29,715 nt of DNA from Muribaculaceae bacterium. Its GTDB lineage: Bacteria; Bacteroidota; Bacteroidia; Bacteroidales; Muribaculaceae. A model generated the notes under the pieces. That model saw only the letters and a program-made list of their open reading frames with translations, was not told the DNA's origin and did no database searches. Both the position numbers and the translations under genes were made by a program. The DNA is taken from NCBI GenBank assembly GCA_014867205.1, contig WGUO01000034.1, positions 1-29,715 on the forward strand. The letters are read 5' to 3'. This document shows, in pieces, positions 1 through 7,016 of this stretch (its first letter is position 1; the number at the start of each line of letters is the position of its first letter).

Positions 1-39
1 GATTGAATTTCAATAATTTCAAAGAACTCTTATGATTTT

Positions 40-687
40 TTAGTGGACACTAATGTCTTCAATCCATTTGTTTGCGATACCGGTGCGTATAACGCTTTTG
101 AGATAGCGGATATAACGGACGGCGGCGTTGTTGGCGCATCCCTTCTTTATGCGCAGGAAATGCTCGAAGTCGTCAACCATTCCGGATGTCAGTTTATTCA
201 TCGGAATATCTTTCACATCGTGCTTGTCGATGAGAAATTCCTCCAGATACTTGACGCATCGCTCCCAGCGCAGGCGCGTACCCTCGCAGATGTCGCCACG
301 CTCGTTACGGTCCTTTACCTTCTTGTTGAGTTCGCGGAACGCCTCGCAGAGCATCGTCGGCTTTTGCAGCTTGCCGAGAAATGCCTTTTTCAGAGTGTCG
401 GGATTGACCATCTCATCGCGCATGACGAGCTGGTTGTGGATTTCGCATATCTTGGTACGGATGGTATCAAGATAGCGGTTCAGTTCAAGGTCCTTTTTGG
501 TCTTGCCTTTCGACTGACCTTTGGACGCATCCCAGTTGTTGGGAGCTACATACCGGTTGGTATATACCTCCGCACGTTGCCCATTCATCGTGATGCGGAG
601 GGCAATGGGTATTTCTCCCTCCTTGTTTGGTCTCGCCTTTCTCGCTATGAAGTTCAGCGAGAAGTAGCTTTCATTGGATAATTTCAT
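40..687 (-). pseudogene. Truncated tyrosine integrase (N-terminal part only)
   Basis: Encodes 215 residues matching the front of Bacteroidetes tyrosine recombinases. Residues about 10-90 resemble the arm-DNA-binding domain, with IPIALRITMNGQ followed by NRYVAPNNWD. Residues about 110-205 resemble the SAM-like core-binding domain and end in YIRYLKSVIRTGIANKWIE. A TAA stop follows five residues later, so the whole catalytic domain (the R-H-R-Y residues, about 180-200 aa) is missing. The residues after WIE do not look like the expected family continuation, which suggests a deletion or rearrangement junction near position 55 rather than a point nonsense mutation. The gene starts on the side facing tRNA-Lys and reads away from it, the usual layout of an element inserted at a tRNA 3' end. 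Such a protein could still bind DNA but should not recombine it. The left window edge prevents seeing whether the rest lies further out. Confidence 0.8.
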
Positions 688-713
688 TTGTCATGTGGCT
701 TTAATGGTTAAAC

Positions 714-745
714 TAAAGATACATAAATTTTCTCGGTTACACAAA
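714..745 (-). promoter_or_regulatory. Probable integrase promoter
   Basis: On the minus strand TTTG (742-745) is followed after 20 nt by TATCTTTA (714-721), one base from the Bacteroidetes -7 consensus TAnnTTTG. It lies 27 nt upstream of the integrase remnant start. Confidence 0.45.
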
Positions 746-781
746 CTGTGAATCCGAAGGACAAATGAAATGTCAAGGCGC

Positions 782-1079
782 GAGGGTGTAATTTCAGCGG
801 TTTTCCCTGTTTTGATAAAACTGCACCCTCGATTTGCACCCTTTTTTAACACTTTTTAATCGGCTACCGCCAAATAAAATGCTCAAAAAAAGCTCAAGGT
901 ATCGTTTTACCCTGCATTGAGGTTTCCAATCCACCCCCTTCCTCCACTTTCTACTGCCCCCTTCATATTAGCCAAGAGGGTGCGGTATTTCCAGTAGTCA
1001 ATCATTGCAACATATTGAAAAATAACGAAATATGACCTAACGAGGGTGCAGTTTGCAGTTAAAATTTTATTGCACCCTT
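782..1079. repeat. Cluster of GAGGGTGCA-like motifs in both orientations
   Basis: Noncoding stretch between the integrase remnant and tRNA-Lys. Forward copies: 782-790 (GAGGGTGTA), 976-984 (GAGGGTGCG), 1042-1050 (GAGGGTGCA). Inverted copies: 822-830 (TGCACCCTC), 835-843 (TGCACCCTT), 1071-1079 (TGCACCCTT). A further TGCACACCC variant starts at 1082. The 782/830 and 1042/1079 copies form inverted pairs. The position beside an integrase and a tRNA fits arm-type integrase or excisionase binding sites (inference). I see no convincing gene in 688-1192: an 81-codon minus frame at 907-1152 runs through the tRNA terminator and has no family features. Confidence 0.6.
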
Positions 1080-1127
1080 CTTGCACACCCGCAGTTTCAA
1101 TATTCTGCGCCGATTGGGGATTGGGGC

Positions 1128-1165
1128 AAAAAGAAAAACCTCTGAAAATCAATGATTTTCAGAGG
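1128..1165 (-). terminator. Rho-independent terminator of tRNA-Lys
   Basis: 1139-1165 is a perfect inverted repeat (CCTCTGAAAATCA, one central base, TGATTTTCAGAGG). On the minus strand it is followed by the T-rich tract complementary to 1128-1138. It begins about 28 nt past the tRNA 3' end. Confidence 0.85.
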
Positions 1166-1192
1166 AATTCGTCGGTCTGATAGACCCTTTAG

Positions 1193-1265
1193 TGACCCCG
1201 GTGAGGCTCGAACTCACGACCCAATGATTAAGAGTCATTTGCTCTACCAACTGAGCTACGGAGTC
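1193..1265 (-). tRNA. tRNA-Lys, anticodon CTT
   Basis: A 73-nt cloverleaf reads on the minus strand. The acceptor stem pairs GACTCCG with CGGGGTC with one T-G wobble. The D arm carries AGCTCAGTTGGTAGAGC. The anticodon stem AATGA/TCATT holds the loop CTCTTAA (anticodon CTT, lysine AAG), and the T arm contains GTTCGAGCC. The discriminator base is A and CCA is not encoded. Its 3' end faces the integrase remnant, so it is the natural candidate attachment site. I did not find a duplicated tRNA 3' end in the window. Confidence 0.96.
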
Positions 1266-1331
1266 ATTGTTGGTATCTGCCTTTAAGGATTAGTTGTCTC
1301 GGTTGAGGAGGCTTGTTCCTTAATTGCGATG

Positions 1332-1362
1332 CAAAATTACTGCTTTTTTTTGAAACCACCAA
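1332..1362 (-). promoter_or_regulatory. tRNA-Lys promoter (Bacteroidetes type)
   Basis: On the minus strand TTGG (1359-1362), 19 nt, then TAATTTTG (1332-1339), an exact TAnnTTTG -7 box, about 65 nt upstream of the mature tRNA. Confidence 0.75.
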
Positions 1363-1511
1363 ATTTTTTCGCTTTTTTTCTCGTTTTTTTATAAAATTCT
1401 CTGAAAAGTGCTGTCTCGTGTGCCTGTGCGGGAGTCTTGAACACCTCCGTACTGTCGCTGCCTAAGTTATTATTTTAGTGACATTAATATTAAGTATTCT
1501 AAACGTAGATA

Positions 1512-1529
1512 TTTATTCTGGAGAATAAA
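1512..1529. promoter_or_regulatory. 18-nt palindrome touching the cupin start codon
   Basis: TTTATTCTGGAGAATAAA has 8-bp arms around a central GG and ends directly before the ATG at 1530. The only Shine-Dalgarno-like bases (GGAGA) lie in its centre. It could be a repressor operator or an RNA hairpin that hides the ribosome site. Confidence 0.45.
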
Positions 1530-1880
1530 ATGGAAATCAAGAAGAATGTGCTTGCGGACACTTCCGCAAGCTGGGACGAGAACCCTCTGCCCCCTTATCC
1601 TGACGGGCAGCCTCATGTGACTGTATTGGACATCGAGATTCCGGCCGGCGCACGCCTCGCCATGCACTATCACCCCATGATCAACGCCGGTGTCGTGATG
1701 CAGGGTACCCTTACAGTCGTTTCCGCCGACGGCCACCGTCGGCATTTCCATAAAGGGGAGGCCATTGTCGAACTTGTGGACAAACCGCATTACGGTGTAA
1801 ACGAAGGGGATCAACCGGTAAGGCTGATAATGTTCTATGCAGGTGCGGAGCATCAGCCGCTATCCTTGCCCGCTGACTGA
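1530..1880 (+). CDS. Small cupin-domain protein
   Basis: A 116-residue single-domain cupin, without signal peptide, so probably cytoplasmic. Cupin motif 1 is seen as G40-ARLAM-H46-Y-H48-P, but the glutamate normally found a few residues later is not evident. Motif 2 is represented by KPH87YG. His46, His48 and His87 could bind a metal ion. The stretch PMINAGVVMQGTLTV resembles cupins that sense or bind small molecules rather than a specific enzyme family, so no substrate can be named. The ATG at 1530 is the natural start, being the first residue of a compact domain. It stands alone, with tRNA-Lys upstream on the other strand and the TPR lipoprotein downstream with its own promoter. Cupins this small can be enzymes, transcription-regulator relatives or binding proteins. 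Confidence 0.8.
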   Translation: MEIKKNVLADTSASWDENPLPPYPDGQPHVTVLDIEIPAGARLAMHYHPMINAGVVMQGTLTVVSADGHRRHFHKGEAIVELVDKPHYGVNEGDQPVRLIMFYAGAEHQPLSLPAD

Positions 1881-1889
1881 AATTTGAAG

Positions 1890-1922
1890 AATCCGGATTA
1901 AGGCCAGGATTAAAGTTTTTTT
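1890..1922 (+). terminator. Weak terminator after the cupin gene
   Basis: A short AATCC/GGATT stem (1890-1894 with 1907-1911) is followed by a T run at 1916-1922. The stem is short, so the call is tentative. Confidence 0.3.
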
Positions 1923-1933
1923 ACATTATTTTC

Positions 1934-1964
1934 TTGGTCATAAATTCAAAATATTGTACCTTTG
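1934..1964 (+). promoter_or_regulatory. Promoter of the TPR lipoprotein gene
   Basis: TTGG (1934-1937), exactly 19 nt, then TACCTTTG (1957-1964), both matching the Bacteroidetes consensus. Transcription from it would give a leader of about 100 nt before the ATG at 2076. Confidence 0.8.
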
Positions 1965-2075
1965 GCTTTTCAAGCGGGTCTATGCGGGCTGTCATGCTCA
2001 GCCGTGCGGCGCCATGGATGATGTGACGCCACCGCCCCCTTACACTGAACCATAATTATAAAACATATCAACGTT

Positions 2076-3773
2076 ATGAACAAGACATTTCTTTATCTGG
2101 CGATGGGCGCCACCGTGCTCGGCATGACAGGCTGCTCCAAGAAACTCGGCCAGTTCAAGAGTGATTACTTCACCACAATCCCGACTCCGCTCGAGACTGT
2201 CGGCGAGATGGTGCCCGGAACCGTCAAGGGCAATCTCCCCGCCAAATTCATGGTAAAGAACGCCAAGGTGACAGCCACTCCCGTTATACAGTGGTCGACG
2301 GTAGGCGGCAACACCGGCGAGGCATCGGCTACTCCAGTTATATTCCAGGGCGAGGATGTACGCGCCAACGGCCAGGTTGTAAACTATGCCGACGGCGGCA
2401 CTGTCAGCATCCCATTCTCGATCCAGTATATGCCCGAGATGGCCAAGAGCAACCTCTTCCTCGACTTTTCAGTAGATCAGAACGGCAAGATCTACACACT
2501 GCCGCGTGTCAAGGTAGGAGAAGGCGTTGTGGCCACCTCCACCCTCGCCTCGGCCAAGACTGTAAAGCCCGCCGTGGCCAAGGACAACTTCCAGAAGGTC
2601 ATCACCGACAAATACACTGCTGATATCCACTTCCTGATCAACCAGGCGAATATCCGCGCAAACCAGACAGACAAGGCCGACTACATCGACCTCAACAAGA
2701 AGCTCATGGAGGCCAGCAAGGCGGCCAATCAGGAGATAGCCGGAATCACAATCAACTCGTACGCCTCGCCCGAGGGCACGCTCGAGTTCAACACCAAGCT
2801 CGCCGAGAAGCGTGAGGCCAACACCACCAAACTGATGGAGAACCAGCTCAAGAAGGACAAGATCACAGAGTTCGGCGAACTGACCGCCTCCTTCACCCCC
2901 GAGGACTGGGAAGGCTTCGAGAAACTTGTCGAGAAGAGCAACATCCAGGACAAGGACCTCATCATCAGCGTGCTCAAGCTCTATCCCGACCCTGTGGAGC
3001 GTGAGCGCGAGATCCGCAACCTCTCGTCTGTATTCAACGAGCTCGCCGACCAGATCCTGCCGCAGCTCCGCTACTCGCGCGTCATGGCCACCATCAATAC
3101 CCTCGGCAAGAGCGACCAGGAACTCGTGAACCTCTTCAACACTGATCCTCAGAAACTCACCGAGGAGGAGATGCTCTACATCGCCACACTCACCGACGAC
3201 ACAATGAAGAAGATGGAGGTCTACAACCAGTCGGCCGAGCAGTTCGCCAAGGACTACCGCACCTTCAACAACCTTGGCATGACCCAGTATATGGTGGGTG
3301 ACTACGAGGGAGCTCAGGCCAACTTCGAGCATGCACACCGCCTCAACCCGTCGGCCAAGGAGCCGGAGATGAACCTCGGACTTATCTCGATGCTCAACCG
3401 TGACTATACCAAGGCCAACGAGCAGTTCGGCGCCGCAGCAGGCGTCCCCGAGACTGCCGACGCCATGGGCGTCTATTATCTGGCACAGGGCGACCTGCAG
3501 AAGGCGATCCGCACATTCGGCGACCAGAAGACCAACAACGCCGCCCTCGCGCAGATCCTCAACAAGGACTACACCGCCGCCCGCGACATCCTGGGTGACA
3601 TCAAGGTTCCCGACGCAACGACATATTATCTGTCGGCTGTACTCGGCGCACGCACCAACAACCAGAACATGGTGATGAACAATCTGCGCCAGGCCGTGAA
3701 GCTCGACAAGAACCTGCTGAAGCGTGCCCAGAACGACCTCGAGTTCGCAAACTACAACCTGTCGGGACTTTAA
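2076..3773 (+). CDS. Lipoprotein with OmpA-like segment and TPR repeats
   Basis: A 565-residue exported protein. The signal peptide ends in GMTG-C20, a lipobox, so it is probably anchored to a membrane by Cys20. Residues about 25-160 form a beta-rich domain of unknown type. Residues about 180-250 resemble an OmpA-like fold: DIHFLIN, then INSYASPEG (226-234), then a conserved charged helix (KLAEKRE). A helical stretch follows, and from about 393 to 480 there are TPR-like repeats (NNLGMTQYMVGDYEGAQANF; YYLAQGDLQKAIRTF). The OmpA-like part suggests contact with the cell wall and the TPRs suggest protein partners (inference). The strong promoter, and a very uniform choice of AAG, CTC and GCC codons, suggest high expression. 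It appears to be a single-gene unit. I recognise the Bacteroidales type but no named family function. Confidence 0.8.
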   Translation: MNKTFLYLAMGATVLGMTGCSKKLGQFKSDYFTTIPTPLETVGEMVPGTVKGNLPAKFMVKNAKVTATPVIQWSTVGGNTGEASATPVIFQGEDVRANGQVVNYADGGTVSIPFSIQYMPEMAKSNLFLDFSVDQNGKIYTLPRVKVGEGVVATSTLASAKTVKPAVAKDNFQKVITDKYTADIHFLINQANIRANQTDKADYIDLNKKLMEASKAANQEIAGITINSYASPEGTLEFNTKLAEKREANTTKLMENQLKKDKITEFGELTASFTPEDWEGFEKLVEKSNIQDKDLIISVLKLYPDPVEREREIRNLSSVFNELADQILPQLRYSRVMATINTLGKSDQELVNLFNTDPQKLTEEEMLYIATLTDDTMKKMEVYNQSAEQFAKDYRTFNNLGMTQYMVGDYEGAQANFEHAHRLNPSAKEPEMNLGLISMLNRDYTKANEQFGAAAGVPETADAMGVYYLAQGDLQKAIRTFGDQKTNNAALAQILNKDYTAARDILGDIKVPDATTYYLSAVLGARTNNQNMVMNNLRQAVKLDKNLLKRAQNDLEFANYNLSGL

Positions 3774-3775
3774 TT

Positions 3776-3970
3776 AAGTCAGAAGTCAGAGTTATTAGTT
3801 ATTAGGTTTCAGGGGGCAAGGGGTATGGTTATAATGTATAACTACCCTTTGCCCCCAAAACTTTATAATAAACCCTGAGTTACCCCTTTTCTGTCACCGG
3901 TGTTGAGTGTCGCCGGCTTATGCCGGCGATTCCCTAAAATTGCCCTTAACCTCTAAACCCAAACCCAATC
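3776..3970. repeat. Heptad-armed inverted intergenic element A
   Basis: Fills the gap between the TPR lipoprotein stop and the polA start. Left arm 3776-3810 has period 7: AAGTCAG twice, AGTTATT twice, then AGGTTTC. The centre holds the hairpin at 3812-3856 and a smaller GCCGGC stem near 3912-3927. Right arm about 3944-3964 has period 7 in the opposite sense: CCTTAAC, CTCTAAA, CCCAAAC. No promoter matching the consensus was found for polA here. Confidence 0.65.
3812..3856. terminator. Long GC-rich hairpin between the TPR lipoprotein gene and polA
   Basis: GGGGGCAAGGG pairs with CCCTTTGCCCCC (one wobble) and the stem continues into the flanking TA-rich bases. No T tract follows on either strand, so it is a strong hairpin that may terminate or protect the mRNA 3' end rather than a classic intrinsic terminator. 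Confidence 0.5.
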
Positions 3971-6793
3971 TTGAAGAAACTATTCCTGCTCGATGCGTAT
4001 GCGCTGATATTCCGCGCTTATTACGCCCTCATCAAGATGCCGCGAATCACCCAGTCCGGTTTCAACACATCGGCCATTTTCGGCTTTGTCAACACCCTCG
4101 AGGAACTTCTGCGCAAGGAGAACCCGACGCACATGGCTGTATGCTTCGATCCTCCGGGCCCGACCTTCCGCAACGAGGCCTTCGATGCGTACAAGGCGGA
4201 GCGGTCGGCCACTCCCGAGGACATCAAGCTCTCTGTGCCCGTCATCAAGGAGATTGTCCGCGCCTACGGTATTCCCGTGGTCGAGGTGCCGGGCTATGAG
4301 GCCGACGACGTGATCGGCACTCTGGCCGGAATGGCCGAGAAGGAGGACTTCACCACCTACATGATGACCCCTGACAAGGACTTCGGCCAGCTTGTCAGGC
4401 CCGATGTGCTGCAATACAAGCCTGCATATCGCGGCCAGGAGTTCGAGATCCGCGGCGAGCAGGAGGTCTGCGAGCGTTATGGCATCGAGCGCACGTCGCA
4501 GGTCATCGACCTGCTGGCCCTGATGGGCGACAAGATCGACAATATCCCCGGCTGCCCTGGCGTAGGTGAGGTGACAGCCGTCAAGCTGATCAAGGAGTTC
4601 GGCTCGGTCGACGAGCTTCTGCTCCATACCGACAGGCTCAAGGGGGCACTGCGCAAGAAAGTCGAGGAGAACGCCGAGCAGATACGTTTCTCAAAGTTCC
4701 TGGCCACGATATGCACCGACGTGCCGGTCGGTATAAATCCCGACGACCTGGTGCGCCGACCCGTCGACCGCGACAGGCTTTTCGCCATATTCCGCGAGTT
4801 CGAGTTCAAGAGCCTTGCCGACCGTGTGGCCCGTCGCCTCGATGCCGCCGAAGGGCGGGTGGCCGAGCCCGCGAGAAAAGAGGCGTCCGCGGCCACTAAA
4901 GGCGCTGGAGGACCATCACTCTTCGATGACGCCGATTTCGAGGCGCCCTCAGCAGCCGGCACAGCCGCTCCGGCTGCACAGCCCGTGGAGAAGGCCGACA
5001 TGAGCAATGCCGACTACCGCACTGTGGACGATGCCGACGGACTTGAGACAATGCACCACGAACTCGACGACGCGCCCCGTTGCGGACTCTATCTGCTTGC
5101 CGACGGCGAGAATGACGCCACGAGCCGCTGGATAGGCACCGCCGTAGCCGCAGGGGAGGGTAAGACGTTCTATATCCCCGCCGCTTTCGAGGAAGGTACC
5201 GCCTATGTGCTCGACCTTATGGCTCGCCCTGACATAGAGAAGGTCAGCGTCAACGCCAAGCGCGACTACGTCGTGGCCTCGCGACGGCGCACCGACTCGG
5301 CCCCGGCCCTTGTCAATTTCTATGACATCGCGCTGGCTCACTATGTGCTGCAGCCCGAGATGCGCCACGGACTCGACTCGCTGGCTCCCGTATACATTGA
5401 CGTCACCATGAGCCCCTATCCGGGCAAGACCACGGCGACACGCCGTGGAGGCCGCACACTCGGTGCTGGTAGCGACGCCGAGGCCGTTGGCCGCTGGGCT
5501 TGTGAGCAGGCCGACGTCTCGCTGCGCCTCTACGGGCCATTGCGCGAGTCCGTCAGGCTCGGAGGCATGGAGGCCCTGCTCAACGACATTGAGTTGCCGC
5601 TCGTGCCGGTGCTCGCCGAGATGGAACTGACCGGTGTGCGCATAGACACCCATGCCCTCGCCCAGGCCGAGGAGGATATGAACACACGTCTCGCAGCTAT
5701 CGAGAAGGAGATATACGAGCTTGCAGGCGAGGAATTCAACGTGGGCTCCCCCGCCAAGGTCGGCGAGATACTCTTCGACCGTCTCGGACTCGACCCGAAG
5801 GCCAAGAAGACCAAGACCGGTCAATACAGCACAAGCGAGGACGTCCTGGAGAAACTCGTGCCGAAACATCCCATCGCCGCCAAGATAATGGAGTACCGCG
5901 CCCTCAAGAAACTCCTCAACACATATGTTACCGCGCTTCCGGCGGCCATCAATCCCGAGACAGGACGCGTACACACCAACTACAACCAGACGGTCACCGC
6001 CACCGGGCGCCTCTCCTCGTCGGCCCCCAACCTGCAGAACATTCCTGTGCGCGATGACGAGGGGCGCGAGATACGCCGCGCATTCATTGCGGAGCCCGGG
6101 TGCCTCTTCCTCTCGGCCGACTACTCACAGATTGAACTCCGTCTGCTGGCCGACTTCAGCCATGACGAGATAATGCTCGACGCCTTCCGTGACGGCCGGG
6201 ACATACACGCCATAAACGCCTCGAAGATATACCACAAGGACCTCGCCGACGTGACGGCCAACGACCGACGCCACGCCAAGACAGCCAACTTCGGCATCAT
6301 CTACGGCATATCGGCCTTCGGACTCTCGACGCGTCTCGGCATACCCCGCGCCGAGGCCAAGGAGATTATCGACAACTACTTCAAGACCTTCCCCACGATA
6401 CAAAAATATATGTCGGACAGTGTGGAGCATGCGCGCGAGAACGGATATGTGGAGACGCGCATGGGGCGCCGCCGCATGCTGCCCGACATCAACAGCCGCA
6501 ACCCGGTGGTGCGCGGCTATGCCGAGCGAAACGCCATCAACGCCCCGCTGCAGGGAACAGCCGCCGACATCATCAAGGTGGCCATGATACGCATTTACGC
6601 AGAGATGCGGGCGCGCGGGCTCCGTTCGCGCATGATCATGCAGGTACACGACGAGCTCAACTTCAACGTGCCCGAGGATGAGCTCGGCGTGATGCAGGAA
6701 CTTGTGGAGCGCCAGATGGAGGGCGCATACCGGGGCGACGTGACCCTCACCGCCTCGGCCGGAGTGGCCACAAACTGGCTCGACGCGCACTGA
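3971..6793 (+). CDS. polA: DNA polymerase I
   Basis: 940 residues, the usual length for Pol I, which fills gaps and removes primers in replication and repair. The 5' nuclease domain spans about 1-290 (LLDAYALIFRAYYAL; GYEADDVIGTL; LMGDKIDNIPGCPGVG). A low-complexity Ala-rich linker covers about 290-345. The 3'-5' exonuclease fold spans about 350-540. The polymerase domain has motif A DYSQIELR (717-724), motif B with K770 and F774, and motif C QVHDEL (891-896), all intact. In the exonuclease domain the expected D-x-E of motif I reads ADG near 377-379, and the motif III Y-x-x-x-D reads WACEQ (509-513), so proofreading is probably lost. The start is TTG at 3971: an in-frame stop lies at 3947 and no ATG or GTG lies between. 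The leader is a heptad repeat arm without a ribosome site. Confidence 0.97.
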   Translation: MKKLFLLDAYALIFRAYYALIKMPRITQSGFNTSAIFGFVNTLEELLRKENPTHMAVCFDPPGPTFRNEAFDAYKAERSATPEDIKLSVPVIKEIVRAYGIPVVEVPGYEADDVIGTLAGMAEKEDFTTYMMTPDKDFGQLVRPDVLQYKPAYRGQEFEIRGEQEVCERYGIERTSQVIDLLALMGDKIDNIPGCPGVGEVTAVKLIKEFGSVDELLLHTDRLKGALRKKVEENAEQIRFSKFLATICTDVPVGINPDDLVRRPVDRDRLFAIFREFEFKSLADRVARRLDAAEGRVAEPARKEASAATKGAGGPSLFDDADFEAPSAAGTAAPAAQPVEKADMSNADYRTVDDADGLETMHHELDDAPRCGLYLLADGENDATSRWIGTAVAAGEGKTFYIPAAFEEGTAYVLDLMARPDIEKVSVNAKRDYVVASRRRTDSAPALVNFYDIALAHYVLQPEMRHGLDSLAPVYIDVTMSPYPGKTTATRRGGRTLGAGSDAEAVGRWACEQADVSLRLYGPLRESVRLGGMEALLNDIELPLVPVLAEMELTGVRIDTHALAQAEEDMNTRLAAIEKEIYELAGEEFNVGSPAKVGEILFDRLGLDPKAKKTKTGQYSTSEDVLEKLVPKHPIAAKIMEYRALKKLLNTYVTALPAAINPETGRVHTNYNQTVTATGRLSSSAPNLQNIPVRDDEGREIRRAFIAEPGCLFLSADYSQIELRLLADFSHDEIMLDAFRDGRDIHAINASKIYHKDLADVTANDRRHAKTANFGIIYGISAFGLSTRLGIPRAEAKEIIDNYFKTFPTIQKYMSDSVEHARENGYVETRMGRRRMLPDINSRNPVVRGYAERNAINAPLQGTAADIIKVAMIRIYAEMRARGLRSRMIMQVHDELNFNVPEDELGVMQELVERQMEGAYRGDVTLTASAGVATNWLDAH

Positions 6794-6833
6794 CGCCTGT
6801 CACGATGCCTCCTGGCCTCCTTGAATGTAATCC

Positions 6834-6880
6834 CGGGACATCATGCGGTTTATTCCGCATGATGTCCCGAACTTTTGTCT
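6834..6880 (+). terminator. Terminator after polA
   Basis: A perfect 15-bp stem, CGGGACATCATGCGG (6834-6848) with its complement at 6855-6869, and a 6-nt loop. A T-rich run follows. Confidence 0.85.
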
Positions 6881-6902
6881 TTCAGTTTAGAGTTTTTTTG
6901 CT

Positions 6903-6910
6903 TAACTTTG
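6903..6910 (+). promoter_or_regulatory. nadB promoter -7 box
   Basis: TAACTTTG is an exact TAnnTTTG match. The expected -33 position (6880-6883) reads TTTC, a weak match. Transcription would begin near 6917, just before the structured leader. Confidence 0.6.
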
Positions 6911-6922
6911 CAAGTTGATTAT

Positions 6923-7002
6923 AACGCCGCCATATGCGGTGAGAGCATACTCCCCTGCGTAAGCATTTCTGCGGGAAAGGGGACTGATGGCCGCCCGGCG
7001 TT
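6923..7002 (+). promoter_or_regulatory. Possible structured RNA leader of nadB
   Basis: By hand folding, AACGCCG (6923-6929) pairs with CGGCGTT (6996-7002) and CCAT (6930-6933) with ATGG (6987-6990). This closes two inner hairpins: ATGC/GCAT (6934-6937 with 6945-6948, loop GGTGAGA) and TCCCC/GGGGA (6951-6955 with 6979-6983). The result is a three-way junction between the promoter and the likely ATG at 7017. It does not match any riboswitch class I can recall in full. Confidence 0.35.
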
Positions 7003-7016
7003 CAAACCCGAATCAA

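Noticed and set aside
43..681. 212-codon plus-strand frame opposite the integrase remnant
   Set aside because: The minus-strand frame has clear integrase domains; this is its antisense shadow.
907..1152. 81-codon minus-strand frame between integrase remnant and tRNA
   Set aside because: It starts inside the tRNA terminator, crosses the GAGGGTGCA repeats, and encodes no recognisable protein.
2469..3338. 289-codon open frame antisense to the TPR lipoprotein gene
   Set aside because: Leu/Val-rich product mirroring the CTC/GAG codons of the real gene; no supporting signals.
4949..5974. 341-codon open frame antisense to polA
   Set aside because: A shadow of the strong polA codon bias, with no family features and no leader.
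6923..7002. Fluoride or TPP riboswitch upstream of nadB
   Set aside because: CTGATGGCC and TGAGA recall parts of these classes, but the rest of each consensus and the required pairings are absent.
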